From assembly GCA_028290305.1 (NCBI GenBank), contig JAQGKC010000303.1, forward strand, positions 1-64,000: 64,000 nt of DNA. Direction: 5' to 3'. Source of the DNA: Bradyrhizobium sp. (GTDB lineage Bacteria > Pseudomonadota > Alphaproteobacteria > Rhizobiales > Xanthobacteraceae). The notes under the pieces were generated by a model. That model saw only the letters and a program-made list of their open reading frames with translations, was not told where the DNA came from and ran no database searches. Shown one piece after another: positions 38,740 through 47,532 of the stretch (within the stretch, counting starts at the first letter, position 1; every line of letters begins with the position of its first letter). A program made the position numbers and the translations under genes.

Positions 38740-38852
38740 TTCGGTTCTGATTGAATCAGAACCGAAACTATCTATTTTGTTTGACGCATTTTCTGAAGCG
38801 AACCGGTTTCCACCCCGGATCAAGTCCGGGGCAGGCTTTCGCTCGAAAACGC
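38740..38852. repeat. composite rhizobial repeat with nested hairpin
   Basis: A palindrome TTCGGTTCTGATT-G-AATCAGAACCGAA (38740-38766) precedes TTGACGCATTTTCT...CCGGTTTCCAC...TTTCGCTCGAAAACGC, a layout I recognise as a common Bradyrhizobium intergenic repeat. Between CCGGTTTCCAC and TTTCGCTCG sits an extra 23-nt segment with a CCCGGA-TCAAG-TCCGGG hairpin (38814-38836). Lies just after leuD. Confidence 0.7.
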
Positions 38853-38868
38853 TTCCGAGGTGACGCGC

Positions 38869-39660
38869 ATGGTGCCTGAAGTCGTCACCTTCTGGCATGG
38901 CCCGCTCGATGCGCTCAGAAGATTGTGCCTGAGATCGCAGGTCGCAGCAGGCCATAAGGTCACCGTCTACAGTTTCGAACCGCTCGCGCAATTGCCCGAT
39001 GGCGTTGGCAACGCCGAGGCTGAGGCGATCCTGCCGCATGCGTTCGCGGAAAAACTGCGCCCAACAGGTTCGGATGGCGTGTGGCGCGACTGGACCACGC
39101 TGCAATTCAGCGATTTCTTCCGGATGCGGTTGATGGCGCAGGGCGCAGGCCTGTGGCTCGATGCCGATGTGCTGCTGTTAAAGCCGGTCGAGATCGACCC
39201 GGCAAAGCCCTATTTTGCCTGGGAGCGGCCGCGCCAGCTCGGCAATTCCGTGCTCTATCTGCCGGCGGGCGACCCCATCGTCACGGCATTCGCTTCGCTG
39301 ATGCAACAGGACGAGTTGACGCCGGACTGGCTGGCGCTGCGGCACCGCCTGACGTTCGCACTGCGCAAACTGCGCGGCGGATCGAAGCGGCTTTCCGATA
39401 TTCGTGTCGCGATCTACGGTCCGGCGGCACTGACCGCGCTGGCGCGCCGCGCCGGCGAACTGAACTATGCGCTGCCGAAGAATTCGTTTTATGCTGTTCA
39501 TGCCGAACCGAAGCTTTTCTTCGAGCCCTCGGATTTTTCAGCGCTGATTGCGGATCCTGAAATAGTGGGCTTTCACGTTTCGCCGAAGGGCCGCGGCAAC
39601 CAGCGGCCTATTCCGGGAAGCCTGTATACGTGGGCGACGGAGAAATTTGGGGCGCCTTGA
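38869..39660 (+). CDS. DXD-type glycosyltransferase-like protein
   Basis: 263 residues. A GT-A-like protein with the DXD sugar-nucleotide motif in GLWLDADVLLLKPV (near residue 100) and FSDFFRMRLMAQGAG before it, resembling the Gly_transf_sug family. No TM. The ATG at 38869 has GAGG upstream; a GTG three codons earlier is possible. No polysaccharide genes nearby, so donor and acceptor are unknown. Confidence 0.75.
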   Translation: MVPEVVTFWHGPLDALRRLCLRSQVAAGHKVTVYSFEPLAQLPDGVGNAEAEAILPHAFAEKLRPTGSDGVWRDWTTLQFSDFFRMRLMAQGAGLWLDADVLLLKPVEIDPAKPYFAWERPRQLGNSVLYLPAGDPIVTAFASLMQQDELTPDWLALRHRLTFALRKLRGGSKRLSDIRVAIYGPAALTALARRAGELNYALPKNSFYAVHAEPKLFFEPSDFSALIADPEIVGFHVSPKGRGNQRPIPGSLYTWATEKFGAP

Positions 39661-39675
39661 GACAATGCCGTCCCT

Positions 39676-39876
39676 CTTCCCCTCTCCCGTTGTGGGAGAG
39701 GGTGGCTCGAAATGAGCGGAGCGAATTCGAGACGGATGAGGGGTCGCGGTCTATCGATAGACCGTAACCCCTCATCCGGCACGGACTGCGCATAGCCGAC
39801 GCACCGCGTCGGCGTCCTACTAAGAACGGCGGCCGGAGGCCGCCTATGGCCACCTTCTCCCACAAGGGGAGAAGGG
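39676..39876. repeat. MITE-like element, copy 2
   Basis: About 201 bp with hairpin-forming terminal inverted repeats (CCCTCTCCC-GTTGT-GGGAGAGGG left, CCTTCTCCC-ACAAG-GGGAGAAGG right). It holds a large internal palindrome at about 39733-39776 (GGATGAGGGGT ... ACCCCTCATCC around GGTCTATCGATAGACC) that copy 1 lacks, and the hairpins GCCGACGC-ACC-GCGTCGGC and GGCGGCC-GGA-GGCCGCC that covary with copy 1. Confidence 0.8.
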
Positions 39877-39902
39877 AAGAAGCGGCATTAGGCGGAATAG
39901 AA

Positions 39903-40781
39903 TCAATTCCCCATCGCTGCGATCGCATCCGCAATCGCAATGGTGCGCTTGGCCATGTCGGCGTGCAGCCGCTCCACCATGTGGCCGTCGAGCTGGATCG
40001 CGCCGCGCGAGACGTTCTCTGGTCGTTCGAACGCCGCGATGATTTTGCGGGCGTAGGCGACTTCTTCCGCCGGCGGCGTGAAGATCGCGTTGCAGGCCTC
40101 GATCTGGCCCGGATGAATCAGTGTCTTGCCATCAAAACCAAGATCGCGCGCTTGCGCGCATTCCTGACCAAAGCCGTCGACATTGCTGAAGTCGCTATAA
40201 GGCCCATCGAGAATTTCGAGGCCGTAGGCGCGGGTGGCGAGAATGCAGTGCGTGATCAGCGGCAGCATTGCCGCGCGGCCGGGCTGCATGCGTATTCGTG
40301 TCTCCCGCGAAATATCGTTCGGCCCGAACACAAACCCGGCGAGCCGGGTATTGGAATCGCGCGTGGCAGCGGCGAGTTCCTCGGCATGCAGCACGGCACG
40401 CGCGGTCTCGATCATCGCCCAGACCTTGATCGATGGATCCGCGTCGATGGCGCTGAGGCGATCGGCGATGGTCCTGAGATCCTCGACGCTGGAAATTTTG
40501 GGAAACAGAATACCGTCGGGTCGCGCCTTGCCGGCCATCGCGACGTCATCGATCCACCACGGCGTATCCAGGCTGTTGACCCGGATCAGGACCTCGCGCT
40601 TGCCGAACCCTTTTGCCGCGATGGCTTTCGCGATCTGGTCGCGCGCCATGGCCTTGGCATCGGGGCCGACGGAGTCCTCGAGGTCGAGGATGAGGCCGTC
40701 GGCCGGCAGGTTGCGGGCTTTTTCCAGCGCCCGCGCGTTCGATCCGGGCATGAACAACAGGCTGCGGCGCGGACGGATCAT
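39903..40781 (-). CDS. HpcH/HpaI aldolase / CitE-like CoA ester lyase
   Basis: 292 residues from MIRPRRSLLFMPGSN. CitE-type TIM barrel: the N-terminal RSLLFMPGSNARALEKARNL, metal-site glutamate in DGLILDLEDSVGPDAK, MIETARAV and the closing GKTLIHPGQIEACNAIF. Family members cleave citryl-, malyl- or methylmalyl-CoA-type esters; exact substrate cannot be assigned. Isolated gene, divergent from carbonic anhydrase. Confidence 0.88.
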   Translation of the reverse strand: MIRPRRSLLFMPGSNARALEKARNLPADGLILDLEDSVGPDAKAMARDQIAKAIAAKGFGKREVLIRVNSLDTPWWIDDVAMAGKARPDGILFPKISSVEDLRTIADRLSAIDADPSIKVWAMIETARAVLHAEELAAATRDSNTRLAGFVFGPNDISRETRIRMQPGRAAMLPLITHCILATRAYGLEILDGPYSDFSNVDGFGQECAQARDLGFDGKTLIHPGQIEACNAIFTPPAEEVAYARKIIAAFERPENVSRGAIQLDGHMVERLHADMAKRTIAIADAIAAMGN

Positions 40782-40867
40782 AGGCTGGTTCCCTGGAAGA
40801 TTTTGCACCCGACGCGACAGGTCCCGTTCGATTTTGTCGAAGCGGGCTTATCGGCATCCTATTTTTT

Positions 40868-40916
40868 GAGCATGATCTTCTCGGAAAACCGGTGCCCACT
40901 TTTCCGGATCATGCTC
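40868..40916. repeat. 49-bp palindromic repeat (GAGCATGATC family)
   Basis: GAGCATGATC and GATCATGCTC arms around TTCTCGGAAAACCGGTGCCC, with CGGAAAA / TTTTCCG inner arms. A widespread Rhizobiales intergenic repeat; a second copy is at 48349-48401. Ends 63 bp upstream of the carbonic anhydrase start. Confidence 0.8.
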
Positions 40917-40979
40917 TATCATTTCAGCCCGTCGTCCGAAAGGCTTGTTCGGGCTTCCGGCATATGGTTAGCCACTGTC

Positions 40980-41633
40980 ATGTCATCGTTCCCGCAACAT
41001 CTGCTCGAAGGCTATCGGACCTTCACCTCGCAACGGCTGCCCACCGAGCAAACGCGCTACCGCGAACTGTCCGAGCGCGGCCAGGCCCCGGACGTGATGG
41101 TGATCGGCTGCTGCGATTCCCGCGTCTCGCCGGAGGTGATCTTCGATGCCGGTCCCGGCGAACTGTTCGTGGTGCGCAACGTCGCCAATCTGGTGCCGGT
41201 GTATCAGCCGGACGGCGGCGCACACGGCGTCTCGGCGGCGCTGGAATACGCGGTTCGGGCGCTACGCGTAAAACACATCGTGGTGCTTGGCCATGCGCAA
41301 TGCGGCGGCATCCGCGCCTTCATCGACAATATCGAGCCGTTGTCGCCCGGCGACTTCATCGGCAGGTGGATGTCGATGTTCATCAAGCCCGGTGAGAAAG
41401 TCGAGCAGCGCGACCGCGAGACGATGGCTGATTTCACCACCCGGATCGAGAAGGCGGCCGTGTTCCGGAGCCTGGAAAACCTGCTGACGTTTCCCTTCGT
41501 GCAGGCGCTCGTCGAGCGCGGCGAATTGCATTTGCACGGCGCCTATTTCGGCGTGGCCGAGGGCTCGCTGTTCGTGCTCGATCAGGCGGCAAAGGAATTT
41601 CGCGGCGTTGGGGAGATACAGACCTCATCCTGA
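40980..41633 (+). CDS. can: beta-carbonic anhydrase
   Basis: 217 residues; interconverts CO2 and bicarbonate. Zinc ligands Cys44, His105 and Cys108 and the Asp46-Arg48 dyad are seen in CCDSRV and GHAQCGG. Start MSSFPQHLLEGYRTF matches family N-termini; the longer upstream frame runs through a repeat and is not coding. The last codons and stop (ACCTCATCCTGA) lie inside a palindromic repeat, so the C-terminal TSS is repeat-derived. Confidence 0.95.
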   Translation: MSSFPQHLLEGYRTFTSQRLPTEQTRYRELSERGQAPDVMVIGCCDSRVSPEVIFDAGPGELFVVRNVANLVPVYQPDGGAHGVSAALEYAVRALRVKHIVVLGHAQCGGIRAFIDNIEPLSPGDFIGRWMSMFIKPGEKVEQRDRETMADFTTRIEKAAVFRSLENLLTFPFVQALVERGELHLHGAYFGVAEGSLFVLDQAAKEFRGVGEIQTSS

Positions 41634-41723
41634 GGAGCGCGAAGCGCGTCTCAAAGGATGGCTGCAGCACCGACGTAACCTCATGGTTCGAGACGCCCAA
41701 AGCCGCGCTCCTCTCCATGAGGG
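41623..41723. repeat. palindromic repeat overlapping the carbonic anhydrase 3' end
   Basis: CCTCATCCTGAGGAGCGCG ... CTCTCCATGAGGG, with AGCGCGTCTCAAAGGATGG and an inverted GGTTCGAGACG; same family as 21755-21855 and 27565-27673. Confidence 0.75.
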
Positions 41724-41739
41724 TCTTGCCTCAATGCCC

Positions 41740-42294
41740 CTATTCGCCGCCATGATCGCCGCCGCTCCAGCGGTCAGCCAGCGCCAGCATGAACGCCGAG
41801 ACCACGAACATCAGATGCACGCCGACCAGCCATGCCAGCTTCTGGGCGTCGAAGACGGTGTCGATGTTCATGAATGCCTTCAGCACCTGGATCGCTGATA
41901 TCGCGACGATTGAGGCGAGCAGCTTCTGCTTCAGCCCGCCGAAATTGACCTTGGTCATCCAATCCGGCCAGTCCGGATGGCCACCGGGATCGATCTTGGA
42001 GACGAAATTCTCGTAGCCGGAAAACACCACGATCAGGATCAAATTGCCGGTGAGCGAGACGTCGATCAGGCTGAGCACGCCGAGGATGATGTCGGACTCC
42101 TTGGAGCCCGGCGCGTGGACGATGAACTCCCACAGTATCATGCAGAATTTGAGCAACAGCACGGCGAGGCTGACGACGAGGCCAAAATAGAACGGCGCCA
42201 TCAGCCAGCGGCTGTTGAAAATCAGACTTTCGAATCCGGTCTCGACGCGTTTGAGCCTCGGATTCGGCCGATAGGTAGCCGGCTGTTCGGTCAT
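41740..42294 (-). CDS. UPF0114 / TIGR00645 family membrane protein
   Basis: 184 residues with three or four TMs: FESLIFNSRWLMAPFYFGLV start, IDVSLTGNLILIVVFSGYENFVS core and an AFMNIDTVFDAQKLAWLVGVHL C-terminal part, typical of YqhA-like proteins of unknown function. Directly downstream of asd (21 bp gap), so probably cotranscribed. Confidence 0.9.
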   Translation of the reverse strand: MTEQPATYRPNPRLKRVETGFESLIFNSRWLMAPFYFGLVVSLAVLLLKFCMILWEFIVHAPGSKESDIILGVLSLIDVSLTGNLILIVVFSGYENFVSKIDPGGHPDWPDWMTKVNFGGLKQKLLASIVAISAIQVLKAFMNIDTVFDAQKLAWLVGVHLMFVVSAFMLALADRWSGGDHGGE

Positions 42295-42315
42295 CGGACT
42301 TCCGGCTCCTGCGAT

Positions 42316-43350
42316 CTACGCCGCCTTTTTCTTGGCGCTGATCAGCTTGCGGTTGATCAGGCATTCGGCGATCTGGATCGCATTCAGCGCGGCGCCCTTG
42401 CGCAGATTGTCCGACACGCACCACAACACCAGGCCGTTCTCCACCGTGGCGTCCTCGCGGATGCGGCTGATGTAGGTCGCGTCCTCGCCCGCCGCTTCAT
42501 AGGGCGTGACGTAGCCGCCCGGTTCGCGCTTGTCGATCACAAGGCATCCCGGCGCATTGCGCAGAATGTCGCGCGCCTCATCGGCCGAAATCGGGTTCTC
42601 GAACTCGATGTTGACGGCTTCGGAATGGCCGACGAACACCGGCACCCGCACGCAGGTCGCGGTAAGCTTGATTTTGGGATCAAGAATCTTCTTGGTCTCC
42701 ATCATCATCTTCCATTCTTCCTTGGTATAGCCATCCTCCATGAACACGTCGATCTCGGGGATCACGTTGAAGGCGATACGCTTCGGGAATTTCTTGTTGA
42801 TGAGTTCGCTGTTGGTGTAGACCGCCTTGGTCTGCGAAAACAGTTCATCCATGGCGTCCTTGCCGGCGCCCGAGACCGATTGATAGGTCGAGACCACGAC
42901 GCGCTTGATGACCGCCTTGTCATGCAGCGGCTTCAACGCGACGACAAGTTGCGCGGTCGAGCAGTTCGGGTTGGCGATGATGTTCTTCTTGACGAAACCC
43001 GAGACCGCATCCGCATTGACCTCGGGCACGATCAGCGGCACGTCCGGATCCATGCGCCAGGTCGATGAATTGTCGATCACGACGGCGCCGGCGGCGCCGA
43101 TTTTCGGCGACCATTCCCTGGACACCGCGCCGCCCGCCGACATCAGGCAGATATCGACATCGCTGAAATCGTAATGCTCGAGCGCTTTGACTTTCAGGGT
43201 GCGGTCGCCATAGGACACTTCGACGCCCATGCTGCGGCGTGACGCCAGCGCCACCACCTCGTCAGCCGGGAATTTGCGTTCGTCCAGAATGTTGAGCATT
43301 TCCCGCCCGACATTGCCGGTCGCTCCGACCAGCGCGACTTTGTAACCCAT
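42316..43350 (-). CDS. asd: aspartate-semialdehyde dehydrogenase
   Basis: 344 residues; reduces aspartyl phosphate to the semialdehyde for lysine, methionine, threonine and peptidoglycan. NADP-binding VGATGNVGREML (residues 8-19), catalytic Cys130 in NPNCSTAQLVV and a Ser-Gly-rich YQSVSGAGKDAMDEL. Normal length. Confidence 0.97.
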   Translation of the reverse strand: MGYKVALVGATGNVGREMLNILDERKFPADEVVALASRRSMGVEVSYGDRTLKVKALEHYDFSDVDICLMSAGGAVSREWSPKIGAAGAVVIDNSSTWRMDPDVPLIVPEVNADAVSGFVKKNIIANPNCSTAQLVVALKPLHDKAVIKRVVVSTYQSVSGAGKDAMDELFSQTKAVYTNSELINKKFPKRIAFNVIPEIDVFMEDGYTKEEWKMMMETKKILDPKIKLTATCVRVPVFVGHSEAVNIEFENPISADEARDILRNAPGCLVIDKREPGGYVTPYEAAGEDATYISRIREDATVENGLVLWCVSDNLRKGAALNAIQIAECLINRKLISAKKKAA

Positions 43351-43557
43351 CGTTCACTCTCCGAAGAAAAATGCCTCGTCCCCGCCCGCGGCGGAAAGAG
43401 AGGAGGCAGCGCTTCTATGCGAGAAACGCCATTAAGACAACGTTAGACCGGGGCGCATGGGCGTTTGATGCAATCGTTTTGGGCCACCCGTGCCAATCCC
43501 CATGATCGAACCCGAATTCATCCGGCGCTAAACAGCTTTGCCGACGAATGCTGCGGC

Positions 43558-44274
43558 ATGCTGGCGCGTCTGGTGGCCTATGTGGGGGTTCTCGCCCTGC
43601 TTGCCATCGTCGGCATCCATCTGTGGGACGAATTGCCGGTTAGCGCATCTTTGGAGCCTTCCGCCAAGGCAGGCTGGAGCGTGGCGACGCGCTCATACCC
43701 GTCATTCGCCGTCAGCCAGTTCGATTTACCAGGAAAAACAGAGGCTTACGAAATCCTCCGGCACCCCGAGGGCGGCCGCAAGGACGTCATGCACTGGGCC
43801 GCCCCGGGTGAAAAACCCGTAGCAGAGCTCGAAATCTATCGCCCCGGCGCCGAATTGAGCCCATCGGGACCAGCCGCCGCCGAAATCGCTGATCGGATGG
43901 ACCCCGGGGGCGGCCGCGAACTGGAAACGGCCGGGATCATCGACAGTAAGTTCGGCGCGGTCACGCTGCTTCGCCTTGCGGGCAGCGCGGGCGATGCGCC
44001 GCCTTGTCTCGGCTTCACCAAACGCCTCGACGAACCCGATCTGCGTATTTCCGGCTGGTCGTGCCAACGTGACGCTTTGCCGGCGCAGCGTGCCGCGATC
44101 GGCTGTATTCTGAACCGTCTGATCCTGCTGACCTCGGGAAACGAGCCGAAACTGGCTGAATTATTCGCCCACGCCGAACTCAGGCGCGGTAGCTGCGCTC
44201 CATCAGCCACGTCAACAACATCGGCCGATTGGGTGACCGGCGCGGAAAACCCCCGGCTGCGCGGCGCCCTCTGA
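43558..44274 (+). CDS. membrane-anchored protein of unknown function
   Basis: 238 residues from MLARLVAYVGVLALLAIVGI, one N-terminal TM then a soluble, probably periplasmic domain with cysteines in APPCLGFTK, GWSCQRD and AIGCILNRL. No family recognised with confidence. An upstream in-frame start would add 31 residues without a plausible fold. Stand-alone gene, divergent from asd. Confidence 0.72.
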   Translation: MLARLVAYVGVLALLAIVGIHLWDELPVSASLEPSAKAGWSVATRSYPSFAVSQFDLPGKTEAYEILRHPEGGRKDVMHWAAPGEKPVAELEIYRPGAELSPSGPAAAEIADRMDPGGGRELETAGIIDSKFGAVTLLRLAGSAGDAPPCLGFTKRLDEPDLRISGWSCQRDALPAQRAAIGCILNRLILLTSGNEPKLAELFAHAELRRGSCAPSATSTTSADWVTGAENPRLRGAL

Positions 44275-44432
44275 GTGGCGCGTCGGCCAAGACGCCGGTT
44301 TCATGCAACTTTTTCGCTTCCGACCGCATTATTGTGATGCGGTGTGGCCCGATTGACCTTGTGGCCGTATGGCCCCGGCAGCTAAATTGTGTGGAAATCG
44401 GATATGGCGATCCGCCAGCCCAAGAGGACGCG

Positions 44433-44828
44433 ATGACTTTCAAATTTCCCGCCGTAAACAAGTTTGTGCTGTCGCTCGCGGCGGTTGGTGTCATCGCTGT
44501 TGGCCTCGGGGCTACCCAGGCCGATGCGCAGACCACGAAGCGGAAACATTACGACGGCAACAGCACTGCCTACGGTCCGGGCGGCCCCAACGTGTCGTAC
44601 CAGCAGGGGCCGCACACGCGGGTCTACATCACCAAGCGTTCGTGGCTCGACGCTGGCGTGGAAGTATTGCCTGGCGACCGCAAATTCACCGATTACGCGT
44701 TCCCACCGGAGCTCGGGTACCCATCGTTTGCGCGTGAGAACAATAACCGCCCGATCGATCGCCAGCCGCTGAATCCGCCATCGGACATGGGCGGCTATCA
44801 GCGGTCACTCCCGCTGTACCCGGATTGA
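44433..44828 (+). CDS. small secreted protein of unknown function
   Basis: 131 residues from MTFKFPAVNKFVLSLAAVG with AGAGGA upstream. Signal peptide ends near ADA-QTT (about residue 33); the mature part is polar, rich in Gly/Pro/Tyr, with RVYITKRSWLDAGVEVLPGD and ends YQRSLPLYPD. It resembles small exported conserved proteins found in Bradyrhizobium; no function known. Confidence 0.75.
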   Translation: MTFKFPAVNKFVLSLAAVGVIAVGLGATQADAQTTKRKHYDGNSTAYGPGGPNVSYQQGPHTRVYITKRSWLDAGVEVLPGDRKFTDYAFPPELGYPSFARENNNRPIDRQPLNPPSDMGGYQRSLPLYPD

Positions 44829-44874
44829 TATCGCTGCGTACAGCGTGATGCCCGGGACGCTATATTAAATGCAG

Positions 44875-44991
44875 GTCGTCCCGGCGAACGCCGGACCCAT
44901 CACCTCTGGCGTCGCGTGTTGCAGAAGGCCTCAACCACAGTGCCGAAATTAAGAATCCTCGGCGTATGGGTCCGGCGTTCGCCGGGACGAC
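44875..44991. repeat. 26-bp perfect inverted repeat downstream of leuB
   Basis: Arms 44875-44900 and 44966-44991 are perfect inverses (the left starts GTCGTCCCGGCGAACGCC), separated by 65 bp. Each arm also contains a CCGGCG-type mini-palindrome. It lies between convergent genes. Confidence 0.85.
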
Positions 44992-45009
44992 GGTGGAAAA
45001 GCCTGTGCC

Positions 45010-46122
45010 CTAAGCGTGCAGCGCCTGCAATTCTTTCAGGATTGCTTCGCCCATCTGCGTCGTCGAGACCGCCGTGGTGCCCTCGGACTTGATGTCGGCC
45101 GTGCGCAGGCCGTTGGCGAGCACCGCCGCGATCGCAGAATCGAGTTTGTCGGCCAACGCGCCCATATCGAACGAATAGCGCAACGCCATGCCAAATGAAG
45201 CGAGCATGGCGATCGGATTGGCTAGTCCCTTGCCGGCAATATCGGGCGCCGATCCGTGCACCGGCTCGTACAGCGCCTTGCGCTTTTTGGTTTTGACATC
45301 GACCTCGCCGAGCGAGGCCGACGGCAGCATGCCGAGCGAGCCGGTCAGCATCGCCGCGATATCCGAGAGCATGTCGCCGAACAGATTGTCGGTGACGATG
45401 ACGTCGAATTGTTTCGGCCATTTCACCAGATTCATGCCGCCGGAATCGGCGAGCTGATGCTCGAGCTGCACGTCCTTGTATTCGCGCGCATGCACCTGCG
45501 TCACCACCTCGTTCCAGAGCACGCCTGATTTCATGACGTTGCGTTTTTCCATCGAGGTCATTTTGTTGCGGCGCTTGCGCGCTAGATCGAACGCGACGCG
45601 GGCGATGCGCTCGATTTCATAGGTGTCGTAGACCTGGGTATCGATGGCGCGCTTCTGGCCGTTGCCGAGATCGGTGATGGTTTTCGGCTCGCCGAAATAC
45701 ACCCCGCCGGTCAGTTCGCGCACAATCATGATATCGAGGCCCTCGACCACCTCGCGCTTCAGGCTAGAGGCTTCCGCAAGCGCGGGATAACAGGTCGCGG
45801 GACGAAGGTTGGCGAACAGCGCCATGTCCTTGCGCAGGCGCAGCAGGCCGGCTTCGGGACGCACGTCGTACGGCACCTGATCCCACTTTGGCCCGCCGAC
45901 CGCGCCGAAGATCACCGCGTCGCTCGCCTGCGCCAGCGCCATGGTGGCGTCGGTGATCGCGACCTTGTCGGCATCATAGGCGGCGCCGCCGACCAGTCCC
46001 TGCTCGGCCTCGAACTGCGCAATGCCTTCCGCGTTGAGCCAGTCGATCAGGCGTTTCACCTCCGCCATCACTTCGGGGCCGATGCCGTCGCCGGGGAGAA
46101 GCAGCAGTTTATGGGTCGCCAT
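45010..46122 (-). CDS. leuB: 3-isopropylmalate dehydrogenase
   Basis: 370 residues; oxidative decarboxylation of 3-isopropylmalate with [22 protein letters not shown] start, substrate arginines in [25 protein letters not shown], and the cofactor motif [17 protein letters not shown]. Complete and of normal length. Separated from leuD by about 6 kb. Confidence 0.97.
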   Translation of the reverse strand: MATHKLLLLPGDGIGPEVMAEVKRLIDWLNAEGIAQFEAEQGLVGGAAYDADKVAITDATMALAQASDAVIFGAVGGPKWDQVPYDVRPEAGLLRLRKDMALFANLRPATCYPALAEASSLKREVVEGLDIMIVRELTGGVYFGEPKTITDLGNGQKRAIDTQVYDTYEIERIARVAFDLARKRRNKMTSMEKRNVMKSGVLWNEVVTQVHAREYKDVQLEHQLADSGGMNLVKWPKQFDVIVTDNLFGDMLSDIAAMLTGSLGMLPSASLGEVDVKTKKRKALYEPVHGSAPDIAGKGLANPIAMLASFGMALRYSFDMGALADKLDSAIAAVLANGLRTADIKSEGTTAVSTTQMGEAILKELQALHA

Positions 46123-46290
46123 GGTGTATTTCCTCGCTCAACTCGTCATGGCCGGACATGACGAAGAACATCAATAATCGCGCGGATTGCTAGAGCGCCA
46201 TTGCGCGATTGGCAAGACACCATTGCGGCCCGGCGCCCTGTGCAATCGCGGCGGAGCCTGTCAGGATGACATCTGCCGGAGTAGTTCCCT

Positions 46291-47478
46291 TTGCCAACCC
46301 CTGACCGTGCCTCGCCTCACGCGCATTCTGCGCGGCTGATCCTGATCCTGTCGCTGGCACCCACGGTCGGTCTTGGCATCGGCCGCTTCGCCTATTCGCT
46401 GGTGCTGCCGGACATGCGCGATTCGCTTGGCTGGTCGTATTCCGCCGCGGGCTTCATGAACACCATCAATGCAGCCGGGTACCTCGCCGGCGCGTTGCTC
46501 GCATCCAGGCTGGTGAAGCGATTTGGGTTGTCCGCCGCGGTGCGCTGGGGAACGCTGGCCTGCGTGGTATCGCTGGCGCTGTGCGCATTATCAGGCAATT
46601 TCATTGTTTTGAGTTTTGCGCGGCTGCTCGTGGGTTTGGGCGCGGCGATTGCATTCGTCGCCGGTGCCGCGCTGGCGGCGACCATTGCACAATCGCGCCC
46701 GGAACGGGCGAACTTCCTGCTGAGCCTGTTTTACGCCGGACCCGGGGTCGGCATCCTGTCATCCGGCCTGATCGCGCCATTCGTGCTGCAGGCGTTCGGG
46801 CCGGGATCATGGTGGATCGTCTGGTGGGCGATGACACTGCTGTCGATCGTCCTGACCATTCCATTGCTGCTGACGCCCTTCGATACAAACGCCGGTATCG
46901 CCGATGCGATGCCCATCAAATTCGCCATCGGGCCAGTGCTGATCTATCTCGCCGGCTATTTTCTGTTCGGCGCCGGATACATTGCCTACATGACATTCAT
47001 GATCGCGTATGTGCGCGACGCTGGTGGCGGCGCGGCGGCGCAAAGCGCTTTCTGGTGTCTGATCGGCTTGAGCGCGTTCGTGACGCCGTGGCTGTGGCGC
47101 CGCGTTCTGGCGCGCGACGGCGGTGGCATCAGCACTGCGATTATTCTCGGTGTCAACGCGATCGGCGCAGGGTTGCCGCTATTTGGACACTCCCCGGCGT
47201 TGCTCGCCACATCGGCATTGGTATTCGGCGTCTCGTTCTTTGCGATTGTCGGCTCGACCACGGCGTTCGTGCGCTTCAATTATCCCCCCGCAGCATGGCC
47301 CACCGCGATCGCTGCGATGACCATCGCCTTCGGCATCGGCCAGACGCTCGGGCCGACCGTCACCGGAGCGATCACCGACGCGTTGGGCAGCCTGTCCTAT
47401 GCGCTCAATGCGGGCGCGGCGATGCTGGTGTTGGGTGCGATTGCGACGGCGTTTCAGCGAAGGCTGGTGCAGAAATAA
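46291..47478 (+). CDS. MFS transporter, YbfB/YjiJ family
   Basis: 395 residues, about 12 TMs. LAPTVGLGIGRFAYSLVLPDMRDSLGWSYSAAG near the N-terminus is the YbfB/YjiJ-type signature. The start is set at a TTG (46291) with GGAG upstream; no in-frame ATG precedes the first TM. Substrate unknown. Confidence 0.88.
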   Translation: MPTPDRASPHAHSARLILILSLAPTVGLGIGRFAYSLVLPDMRDSLGWSYSAAGFMNTINAAGYLAGALLASRLVKRFGLSAAVRWGTLACVVSLALCALSGNFIVLSFARLLVGLGAAIAFVAGAALAATIAQSRPERANFLLSLFYAGPGVGILSSGLIAPFVLQAFGPGSWWIVWWAMTLLSIVLTIPLLLTPFDTNAGIADAMPIKFAIGPVLIYLAGYFLFGAGYIAYMTFMIAYVRDAGGGAAAQSAFWCLIGLSAFVTPWLWRRVLARDGGGISTAIILGVNAIGAGLPLFGHSPALLATSALVFGVSFFAIVGSTTAFVRFNYPPAAWPTAIAAMTIAFGIGQTLGPTVTGAITDALGSLSYALNAGAAMLVLGAIATAFQRRLVQK

Positions 47479-47482
47479 AGTT

Positions 47483-47526
47483 CGTCATTCCGGGGCGCGG
47501 GTGAAACGAGCGAAACCGGAATGACG
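47483..47526. repeat. REP-like palindrome (GTCATTCCGG family)
   Basis: CGTCATTCCGG / CCGGAATGACG perfect outer arms between convergent MFS and molybdoenzyme genes; the inner part is less regular than in the other copies. Possible bidirectional terminator. Confidence 0.7.
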
Positions 47527-47532
47527 ACAGAT

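Noticed and set aside
39846..40979. Long upstream extension of the carbonic anhydrase frame
   Set aside because: Runs antisense through the CitE-like gene and a palindromic repeat; family N-terminus starts at 40980.
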